Source: Candidatus Eiseniibacteriota bacterium
GTDB taxonomy: Bacteria; Eisenbacteria; RBG-16-71-46; JAGVPR01
Assembly: GCA_020052115.1 (NCBI GenBank)
Contig: JAGVPR010000088.1
Location: forward strand, 1 to 5,296
Direction: 5' to 3'
DNA: 5,296 bases
In this document: in pieces, positions 1 through 4,978 of the stretch
Numbering within the stretch: the first letter of the stretch is position 1
Layout of the letters: each line of letters begins with the position of its first letter
The notes under the pieces: model-generated
What the model was told of the DNA's origin: nothing
Databases searched by the model: none
The model's input: the letters and a program-made list of their open reading frames with translations, nothing else
Made by a program: the position numbers and the translations under genes

Positions 1-445
1 CGGCCGGCTCTTCCGGGAACACCCCGCGCGAGGCGTAGAACGCCCGGTCGGGGATGAAGCGCTGGGTGGGGCTTCCGTCCTGCCCGTCGCCCTCGATGCT
101 CTCCGTGGGCGCAGGAAGCGGCGCGAGAACGGGGACGCGCGTTTCCTCGCGGTCGAGCACGGTGATCGAAACATCGGCCCCCGGCGGCACCGCGAACGGA
201 ACCGACACGAAGGGAAGATCGGGGAAGCCTGGGCGATTCAGCCGCGCGAGCCCGGGGGCGTCCACGGCGGCGTAGGCGACGCCGTCCACCTCGACGTTGC
301 GTATCGCGTATGCGGGAACCGTGTACTCGATCGTGAGTCCGTCGGTGGCGCTGTCAACGATTCGCGCGGGCGAGGCCGCCGCCGGAAGGGGAAGGAGTGA
401 GGCGAGAAGGCAGAAAAGAAACCCTCTCAGAAAACGTCCATACAT
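1..445 (-). CDS. Secreted protein with gingipain (C25)-type propeptide, N-terminal part only
   Basis: The frame is open from an ATG at 445 to the window edge (148 codons, no stop), so the gene continues to the left of base 1. The start is well fixed: a perfect AGGAGG lies at 456-451, 5 nt upstream of ATG. Residues 1-24 form a signal peptide: basic MYGRFLRG, a hydrophobic stretch FLFCLLASLLPLP, then AAA before S25. The mature part resembles the Propeptide_C25 region that precedes gingipain-like cysteine peptidases. It has a VEVDG..Y..V..PG segment (about 51-65), PGFPDLP (about 72-78), a PPG-A-V-S-I-T-V strand, a P-L-P-A-P stretch, and an F/Y..FP segment near the edge. In this family the propeptide is followed by a caspase-like catalytic domain and often a C-terminal sorting domain, none of which is visible here. 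Other large surface proteins also carry this N-terminal module, so peptidase activity is unproven. Export across the inner membrane is well supported. Confidence 0.8.
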   Translation of the reverse strand, partial: MYGRFLRGFLFCLLASLLPLPAAASPARIVDSATDGLTIEYTVPAYAIRNVEVDGVAYAAVDAPGLARLNRPGFPDLPFVSVPFAVPPGADVSITVLDREETRVPVLAPLPAPTESIEGDGQDGSPTQRFIPDRAFYASRGVFPEEPA

Positions 446-507
446 CGGCACCTCCTCGATGAGGCCGCGAGCGATGGATACGCGGGAGGTCTGGAAGGGA
501 GGCACCG
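446..507 (-). promoter_or_regulatory. 5' leader segment able to sequester the ribosome binding site
   Basis: In the leader of the leftward gene, CGGUGCCUCC (507-498) can pair over all 10 positions with GGAGGUGCCG (455-446), counting two adjacent G-U pairs. The second arm contains most of the Shine-Dalgarno sequence and reaches the base before the ATG. The intervening loop is 42 nt and holds a second CCTCCC. A competing small hairpin, CCTC-ATC-GAGG, overlaps the same site. This could be translational control, but GC-rich leaders often give such pairings by chance. Confidence 0.25.
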
Positions 508-558
508 CCGGCCGGACCCCGTGCGCCCGGCTTCATCGCAGCCGTTGCCCGCACTCGG

Positions 559-587
559 ATTATAGGTTCGGATCCGAAGGCGGTCAA
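559..587 (-). promoter_or_regulatory. Sigma70-type promoter of the leftward secreted-protein gene
   Basis: Read on the minus strand, TTGACC (587-582) and TATAAT (564-559) are separated by exactly 17 bp. The -35 matches the consensus at 5 of 6 bases and the -10 matches fully, an unusually AT-rich island in this GC-rich DNA. Transcription should start near 552, giving a leader of about 105 nt before the ATG at 445. No other gene on this strand could use it. Confidence 0.75.
567..578. promoter_or_regulatory. Perfect 12-bp palindrome, candidate operator in the promoter spacer
   Basis: TTCGGATCCGAA is a perfect inverted repeat whose centre (572/573) coincides with the middle of the 17-bp spacer (565-581) of the leftward promoter. 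A dimeric repressor or activator bound there would contact the DNA between -35 and -10. The site also lies about 50 bp upstream of the divergent prenyltransferase gene, so it could affect both genes. The regulator is unknown. A chance palindrome of this size is possible in GC-rich DNA. Confidence 0.35.
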
Positions 588-609
588 CCGTGAGCGGGTC
601 GCGCCGCTG

Positions 610-618
610 TGATAGGCT
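610..618 (+). promoter_or_regulatory. Weak possible extended -10 for the prenyltransferase gene
   Basis: TGATAGGCT fits the pattern TGn-TAnnnT and would place the transcription start near 625, almost at the ATG at 628. No good -35 is present, and no purine-rich ribosome binding site precedes the ATG. A leaderless or nearly leaderless transcript would explain both facts, but the match to consensus is poor. Confidence 0.2.
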
Positions 619-627
619 CCTCCCCGG

Positions 628-1557
628 ATGAACCAGCCAGAGGGAACACGACCGGTGCCGCGGTGGCGCGTCTACTGGACGCTGGCCCGCCCATTCACCC
701 TTCTCGCGCCGTCTCTCGGAATGCTCTCGGGAGGCGTGACGGCGCTGGGGGCCAAGCCGCCGACCCCGCTGACCCCGGACCTCGTTCTGGACATGGTCTT
801 CGGCACGCTGATGGCCGCGACGCTGAACTCCGCCTCCAACGCCCTGAATCAGATCCACGATCTCGAAATAGACCGGGTCAACAAACCGAAGCGCCCGCTG
901 CCCTCCGGGCAGATCACCATCGCAGCGGCTCACCGCTTCACGATCGTGCTCTACGTCCTCGCCCTCGCGCTGGCCTGGATGGTGAATATCCAGTGCTTCT
1001 TGCTCGCGGCGACGGCGGCGTTCTTCACGTGGATCTACTCGGCGCCGCCCTTGCGCACGAAGAGGGACGCGATCCTCGCCAACGTGACGATCGCCATCCC
1101 GCGGGGCGTGATGCTGAAGGTGGCCGGCTGGTCCATGGTGAAACCCGTCCTCGGCACCGAACCGTGGTACATCGGGCTCATCTTCGGCTCCTTCCTCCTC
1201 GGCGCAACGACGACGAAGGACTTCGCCGACATCGAGGGCGACCGCCTCGCGGGTTGCCGCACGCTACCGGTGCGCTACGGCGTGCGGCGGAGCGCGTACG
1301 CCATCACCCCCTTCTTCGTGCTCCCGTTCCTGCTCCTGCCGATCGGCGCGGCGACCGGCGTCCTCACCGGGAATCCGAAACTGCTCACGGGGCTGGGGAT
1401 CCTGCTCGCCTGCTGGGGCGCGTATGTCGCGTATCTGATCGTCCGGCGTCCGGAGGAGCTGGCGGCCACGGAGAATCACATCTCGTGGACGCACATGTAC
1501 CTCATGATGATGACCGCGCAGGTGGGGTTCATGGTGGCGTACCTCGTGCGCGGATAG
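628..1557 (+). CDS. UbiA-family membrane prenyltransferase
   Basis: This 309-residue protein has the length and layout of UbiA prenyltransferases, which transfer an isoprenyl chain from a diphosphate to an aromatic, chlorophyllide or glycerol-phosphate acceptor inside the membrane. Both Asp-rich, Mg-diphosphate-binding motifs are intact: N74-xxx-D78-xxx-D82 followed by NKPKRPLPSG (85-94), and D198-FADIEGD205 followed by RTLPVRYG. The YSAPPLRTKR segment (137-146) is also typical, and about eight or nine hydrophobic helices are spread over the chain. The YSAPP and DIEGD styles recall the chlorophyll synthase, homogentisate and archaeal lipid branches more than 4-hydroxybenzoate transferases, but the acceptor cannot be assigned. 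No photosynthesis or quinone gene is adjacent. No clear ribosome binding site precedes ATG 628. An in-frame GTG at 655, behind AGAGGGAA, is an alternative start that would remove only nine residues outside the conserved part. Confidence 0.9.
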   Translation: MNQPEGTRPVPRWRVYWTLARPFTLLAPSLGMLSGGVTALGAKPPTPLTPDLVLDMVFGTLMAATLNSASNALNQIHDLEIDRVNKPKRPLPSGQITIAAAHRFTIVLYVLALALAWMVNIQCFLLAATAAFFTWIYSAPPLRTKRDAILANVTIAIPRGVMLKVAGWSMVKPVLGTEPWYIGLIFGSFLLGATTTKDFADIEGDRLAGCRTLPVRYGVRRSAYAITPFFVLPFLLLPIGAATGVLTGNPKLLTGLGILLACWGAYVAYLIVRRPEELAATENHISWTHMYLMMMTAQVGFMVAYLVRG

Positions 1558-1633
1558 CATCTTTCAGCTTGACCGGCGCCCGGCGCCGTCACATCGTACG
1601 CACCGGTCCGCGCCGGGGCGGCGTTATTGCGAT

Positions 1634-1650
1634 CGCCCGCGGCGCGGGCG
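1634..1650 (+). promoter_or_regulatory. GC-rich hairpin directly upstream of a ribosome binding site
   Basis: CGCCCGC (1634-1640) and GCGGGCG (1644-1650) form a perfect 7-bp stem with a 3-nt GGC loop. It ends 5 nt before the AGGAGG at 1656-1661 of the following membrane-protein gene. No T-run follows, so it is not an intrinsic terminator. It could stabilise the mRNA between the two genes or tune translation of the second one. It may equally be a by-product of high GC content. Confidence 0.3.
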
Positions 1651-1665
1651 GCGGGAGGAGGGCTG

Positions 1666-2397
1666 ATGCGTTCGTGGTCGCTGGCGCTTTACCTCGCCGT
1701 CGCGGCGGCAGCGAGCGTGGCGGCGGGCGTCTATCTCGGCAACCGCTGGTGGCTGCCCCTGCTGAACACGCTGCTCGCGTACCCGATCTACGCCTATCTC
1801 GTCATCCACCGCGAGTACGGCCGGGCCGTCGGCTGGATGCTCTTCTGGGCCTTCTTCCTCTCGGTCTCGATGATCACGCTCGTGGTCCTCGCGCCGGAGA
1901 CCGCGCGCGCGGCGGTGCTGCGCGGCGCGGAGTACAAGAAGGAGATGTTCGACTGGATCCGCACCGGCCAGGGCGCGGAGAGCGATCCGTCCCGGTTCAT
2001 TCCGCAGCACCTCTTGCACTACGGCGCGTTCGCGGCGGCCTCGCTCCTCTCGGGCGGCGCGCTCGGCCTCTTGATGGGATGCGTGCTCCTGAACTACATG
2101 AACTTCTACGTCGGAAGCCTCATCTACCATGGCGTTCCGCCCCTGACCGTGCTGCTCTACGGCTGGCCCGTGTGGTCCATCCTCCGCGTGGCGGGGTTCA
2201 TCGTGACGGCCGTGGGCCTCTCGGACATCTTCTTCGCGAAGGTGCTCCGCCGCGACGGCTGGGATTCGGGTGCGGCGAAGAAGGCTCTCGCGATCGGTTT
2301 CGTGCTGATCGTGGCCGACATGATGCTGAAGGCCTTCCTCGCACCGATCTGGCGCGACGCCTTGTGGCGGGGCTTCTCCGCGGGCGCCGGGGGTTGA
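1666..2397 (+). CDS. Polytopic membrane protein of unknown function
   Basis: I do not recognise this 243-residue protein. The start at ATG 1666 is supported by GGGAGGAGGG just upstream (AGGAGG at 1656-1661, 4 nt before ATG). An in-frame TTG at 1627 would add 13 residues from the intergenic hairpin region and is unlikely. Hydrophobic segments lie at about 5-25, 29-48, 54-76, 117-150 (perhaps two helices), 158-191 (one or two) and 206-228. A single polar stretch at about 78-115 is rich in charged residues (EYKKEMFDWI, then ESDPSRFIPQHLLHY) and probably forms a loop or re-entrant segment. H115, H118 and H155 and the many Trp and Tyr residues near membrane borders are notable, but no known active site is visible. 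It follows the prenyltransferase by 108 bp on the same strand with no terminator between, so co-transcription is likely and a membrane-lipid or isoprenoid role is a guess from context only. Confidence 0.8.
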   Translation: MRSWSLALYLAVAAAASVAAGVYLGNRWWLPLLNTLLAYPIYAYLVIHREYGRAVGWMLFWAFFLSVSMITLVVLAPETARAAVLRGAEYKKEMFDWIRTGQGAESDPSRFIPQHLLHYGAFAAASLLSGGALGLLMGCVLLNYMNFYVGSLIYHGVPPLTVLLYGWPVWSILRVAGFIVTAVGLSDIFFAKVLRRDGWDSGAAKKALAIGFVLIVADMMLKAFLAPIWRDALWRGFSAGAGG

Positions 2398-2438
2398 GTC
2401 GGGTGAGTCCTCGTCCGATGAATAGCGGGGTGGCGCCG

Positions 2439-2452
2439 GCCCGCCGGCGGGC
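2439..2452. repeat. Perfect 14-bp GC palindrome after the membrane-protein gene
   Basis: GCCCGCCGGCGGGC is fully self-complementary and lies about 42 bp after the stop of the membrane-protein gene. In RNA it could form a 5-bp stem with a CCGG loop. No T-tract follows, so it is not a convincing intrinsic terminator, though it could stabilise the 3' end of the upstream transcript. Confidence 0.3.
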
Positions 2453-2493
2453 GGCGGCGTTGACGCGGTGTGCTAAAAGGGCTACTCTTATAG

Positions 2494-2502
2494 TGTTATA
2501 AT
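2494..2502 (+). promoter_or_regulatory. Extended -10 promoter of the secreted jelly-roll protein gene
   Basis: TGTTATAAT combines the extended element TGn with a perfect TATAAT (2497-2502). No good -35 lies 16-18 bp upstream, as is usual for extended -10 promoters. A TTGACG at 2460-2465 is too far from this -10, but it is 17 bp from a poor TACTCT at 2483. A second -10-like TATAGT lies at 2489-2494. Transcription should start near 2509, giving a leader of about 45 nt before the GTG start at 2554. Confidence 0.6.
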
Positions 2503-2539
2503 AGGACGCGGCGGGTGGTCCCCCGCGCCTCCAAAACCC

Positions 2540-2547
2540 GGAGAAGG
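2540..2547 (+). promoter_or_regulatory. Ribosome binding site that fixes the GTG start at 2554
   Basis: GGAGAAGG lies 6 nt before the GTG at 2554. The in-frame GTG at 2515 has no such site, sits only about 6 nt after the predicted transcription start, and would put 13 extra residues in front of an otherwise normal signal peptide. Confidence 0.65.
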
Positions 2548-2553
2548 TACCCT

Positions 2554-3300
2554 GTGTCTCGCCACGTCGCAGTCGTCGTCCTGGCAGCGGCTCTCTGCTG
2601 CATCTGGTTCCCTGCATCGGCCCACGCCCAGTCCGACACGCTCTGGGTGGACTACTTCTCGAACCAAACGGAACACGATTGGACCGTGCAATCCGGCACG
2701 TGGCAGGCCCGCTTCACGGAGTATCGCGGCCAGCTCACCACGAGGCGCGGGCAGTTCTTCTACGAAGCCGGGGTCGTCACGCACGGTGCGCCGGGACCGA
2801 CGCCGATCTATGACTGGCGCTCGGTCGTGAGGATTTGCGGTCGCGCGGGGGTGCAGGGCCACACGCCTCAGATCCTGGCTGTGCGCCACAACGTGACGGC
2901 ACTGAAGGAGGGCTTCGGACTCGAAATCAACTTCAGCACTTCGGGAGCCGACCAGATCCGGCTCGTGCGTTACGGCCCGAACTACGGCACGCTGCCCGCC
3001 CTCGCCGCCGTGGACACCACGCTCAGCGAGACCGCGTGGTACGTGACCAAGTTCTCGGTGCTGCACACGCCGCTCGGCGTCGAGCTGAAGGCCAAGGTGT
3101 GGCCCGGCGCGGATCCCGAACCCGAACCCTGGAACCTCGAGGCGCTCTCGACCTTCATCGTCTCCGGCCCCGACTTCTCCATCGGAGCGCTGGGGACGTT
3201 CAGCGACCCCTTTGTGGCCATAGACTACGTCATGGTGCTCGGCGACAGGACCCCGATCGTGCCCACGAGCTGGGGCCGCATCAAGAGGGTGTTTCGCTAG
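2554..3300 (+). CDS. Secreted concanavalin-A-like (LamG-type) jelly-roll protein
   Basis: From GTG 2554 the product has 248 residues. Residues 1-25 form a Sec signal peptide: SRH, a hydrophobic stretch VAVVVLAAALCCIWF, then an AHA cleavage site before Q26. The mature part reads as one beta-sandwich of the concanavalin-A-like/LamG group. It opens with D33-Y-F35...W43...SGTW50, alternates short beta strands throughout, has an E-L-K-A-K-V-W element (about 177-183) followed by P-x-P-x-P-W193, and closes with a D-x-V-x-V strand (about 224-228). Such domains usually bind or degrade sugars, but no catalytic pair is recognisable, so binding or a structural role is more likely. The last 12 residues (PTSWGRIKRVFR) lie outside the fold and look like a conserved tail. 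The gene has its own promoter and faces the foldase operon, with a 20-bp tail-to-tail overlap. Alternative: a member of a lineage-specific secreted family of unknown role. Confidence 0.8.
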   Translation: MSRHVAVVVLAAALCCIWFPASAHAQSDTLWVDYFSNQTEHDWTVQSGTWQARFTEYRGQLTTRRGQFFYEAGVVTHGAPGPTPIYDWRSVVRICGRAGVQGHTPQILAVRHNVTALKEGFGLEINFSTSGADQIRLVRYGPNYGTLPALAAVDTTLSETAWYVTKFSVLHTPLGVELKAKVWPGADPEPEPWNLEALSTFIVSGPDFSIGALGTFSDPFVAIDYVMVLGDRTPIVPTSWGRIKRVFR

Positions 3301-4978
3301 GGGCGGAGAGCTTCACGCCCCGGAGCGCCCTCTCGTTCACGACGACCGGGAACCTCTTCTTCCCGTCGTCCAGGAGTTGCTTCAGCCGCGCTTCCTTCTT
3401 TTCCGCTTCGGTCCCGAAACGCACGCTGTCGAACGCTTCATCGTAGCTTCGAGGCCGTGACGGCGTGTGATCCCTGAGACGGACCGCGTAGTAGAGACCG
3501 TCCATGAACGCCGGGCCGCCGACGGCGCCGATCTCGAGTCCGCGGACCGCGCCGACCCAGGCGGCGGCGTCCGGCGTGTCGAAGAGTCGGAGGCCGTCCT
3601 CGGGCGAGTTGACGCCGAGGGAATCGCGCGCGTGGCAGCGCGCCACCAGCGGATTGAATTCCGCTCCGCCGGCCCATTCCTGGACGACTGCGGCGGCCAG
3701 CGTGCTGTCGCGCACGCCGATCAGCTGCACGCTCCAGGCCTCGGGCTCGGCGAATTCGTCACGATGCTCCTCGAAGAAAGCACGGTAGTCCTCGTCGCTC
3801 ACGCCGACCGATTCCTCGATCTCCTCGATGTAGAGCCGCGTCACGCGGAGCTTCTCCTCGCGGTCGCGCAGGATGTCCGCGATGTCCGGCTCCTTGTCGA
3901 TTCCACGGCGCTTCCCTTCCGCGGCGCAGAGGGCGTTGAACAGGCAGTCCTTCAACGATTCGCGCTGGCCGTGCAGATCGCCGCCCTGCGGGAGCTGGCC
4001 CGGAGACCTCTCGCGGAGGCAGTCCAGGTAGTCCGCCGCCGTGACCTGGCCGCCTTCATAGGTCGCCAGGACACGCTTCATCTCCTCCTCGGCGAGCGTC
4101 GGAACCGGGCGCCGCCCGCCGGCGGCTACGACCTTCGCGTCGAACCACGCGATGCCCTCGTCGTCCAACCGCGCGCCGTAACCGGACATGAGGGAATCGA
4201 GGAGGGCGACGCGGAGTCTGCGGATCTGGCGTGCGCGGAGCAGGTCTTCGATGCGGCGGCGCTCGCTCTCGAACGGCATCGTGTCCGCGCGGGCCACGAT
4301 GGAATCGAGACGGACGACATGGAAGCCGAACGGGGTCTCGACGAAACCCACGTCCCCAGGCTTCATCGCCGCGACCGCGTCCTCGAACTCGGGGACCAGC
4401 ATGCCTCGCGAAAAGCGCTTCAGGAGGCCGCCCTCGACGGCCGTCAGGGAGTCCGCCGAGCGGGCGGCCGCGAGCGCCGCGAAGTCGCCGCCCTGCCGGA
4501 TCTCGCCGAGGACCTCCTCGGCTTCCGGCTTCGACGCGAGCATGATGTGCCGCGCGACGAACGCATTCCTCCGCTCGTGGTGGAAGGCCTGGGCCTCCTC
4601 GACCGAAACCGGCCGGATCCTGCTCGTGATGTCGCGGCGACGGATCTCGTCACGCAAGAGGTCGCGCTCCGTCTTCCACTGCCTCTGTTCCTGCTCGGGG
4701 GTCAGCGTGGGGTACTTTTCGCGGGCCAGAAGCTCGAGCGTGTTCTTGTTCGCGTAATCGTCGAGGAAGGCGCGAAGCCCCTTCTCTCCGAAGAGCGTGG
4801 TGTCCTCCTTCGCGACGCGCTGGTAATCGGATTCGAACCGGCTGCGCCGGATCTGGCGATCGCCGACGCGCAACACGACCGGGTCGCGCGAACAGCCCGC
4901 CCACAGGCCCGCGAAGGCGAGGCCGAGGACGAGTGCCGCCGGAAAAGCGCGCCTTCTTCCGTCCGCCGCGGGCCTCAC
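3281..4978 (-). CDS. PpiC/SurA-like peptidyl-prolyl isomerase lipoprotein
   Basis: This 565-residue protein is probably a periplasmic foldase anchored as a lipoprotein. The N-terminus has a basic start (DGRRR), a hydrophobic stretch and LWAGC29; Trp at -3 is unusual for a lipobox. Ser after Cys favours the outer membrane. Residues about 30-140 are a helical SurA-like chaperone part. Residues about 143-227 form a canonical parvulin domain: RHIML, GGDFAALA, the EGG motif, RGMLVPEFEDA, KPGDVG and TPFGFHVVRL. The second half repeats the plan (FFEEHRDEF at about 400-408, then VQLI, a degraded middle and GLYYAVRL near 493-500). It lacks the conserved His residues, so it looks like an inactive second parvulin domain. 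The start is GTG at 4978, overlapping the upstream stop as GTGA, with no separate strong ribosome binding site, so translation is probably coupled. The stop at 3281 lies inside the facing gene. Likely clients are outer-membrane or secreted proteins. Confidence 0.88.
   Translation of the reverse strand: MRPAADGRRRAFPAALVLGLAFAGLWAGCSRDPVVLRVGDRQIRRSRFESDYQRVAKEDTTLFGEKGLRAFLDDYANKNTLELLAREKYPTLTPEQEQRQWKTERDLLRDEIRRRDITSRIRPVSVEEAQAFHHERRNAFVARHIMLASKPEAEEVLGEIRQGGDFAALAAARSADSLTAVEGGLLKRFSRGMLVPEFEDAVAAMKPGDVGFVETPFGFHVVRLDSIVARADTMPFESERRRIEDLLRARQIRRLRVALLDSLMSGYGARLDDEGIAWFDAKVVAAGGRRPVPTLAEEEMKRVLATYEGGQVTAADYLDCLRERSPGQLPQGGDLHGQRESLKDCLFNALCAAEGKRRGIDKEPDIADILRDREEKLRVTRLYIEEIEESVGVSDEDYRAFFEEHRDEFAEPEAWSVQLIGVRDSTLAAAVVQEWAGGAEFNPLVARCHARDSLGVNSPEDGLRLFDTPDAAAWVGAVRGLEIGAVGGPAFMDGLYYAVRLRDHTPSRPRSYDEAFDSVRFGTEAEKKEARLKQLLDDGKKRFPVVVNERALRGVKLSAPSETPS

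Noticed and set aside
427..933. A 168-codon minus-strand frame overlapping the prenyltransferase start and the divergent promoter.
   Set aside because: It crosses the TTGACC/TATAAT promoter and the leader of the real leftward gene, has low-complexity Arg-rich composition, and shows no motif.
1574..1588. GC hairpin after the prenyltransferase stop, considered as an intrinsic terminator.
   Set aside because: The stem is only 6 bp and no T-run follows. It is kept only as part of the gap structure finding.
1629..1636. GCGATCGC, identical to the HIP1 palindrome abundant in many cyanobacteria.
   Set aside because: A single copy in GC-rich DNA carries no weight, and nothing else here points to a cyanobacterium.
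1624..2130. A 168-codon minus-strand frame antisense to the membrane-protein gene.
   Set aside because: It is rich in Glu, Arg and His in a pattern that mirrors the hydrophobic codons of the sense strand. It has no ribosome binding site or recognisable domain.
609..2501. A 630-codon open frame on the plus strand spanning both the prenyltransferase and membrane-protein genes.
   Set aside because: It is a shifted frame over two well-supported genes, runs through their intergenic gap, and its translation is Arg/Gly/Pro/Ala-rich with no domain. Long spurious frames are expected in DNA this GC-rich.
2488..3066. A 192-codon minus-strand frame antisense to the jelly-roll protein gene.
   Set aside because: The sense strand has a promoter, ribosome binding site, signal peptide and fold pattern. 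The antisense product shows none of these.
3300..3321. Inverted repeat GGGGCG / CGCCCC with a 10-nt loop just after the jelly-roll stop codon, considered as a terminator.
   Set aside because: No T-run follows on the plus strand, the loop is long, and the bases are coding on the other strand.
4188..4757. A 189-codon plus-strand frame antisense to the foldase lipoprotein.
   Set aside because: The product is Ser/Arg-rich and without domains, and the opposite strand carries a canonical parvulin domain over the same bases.
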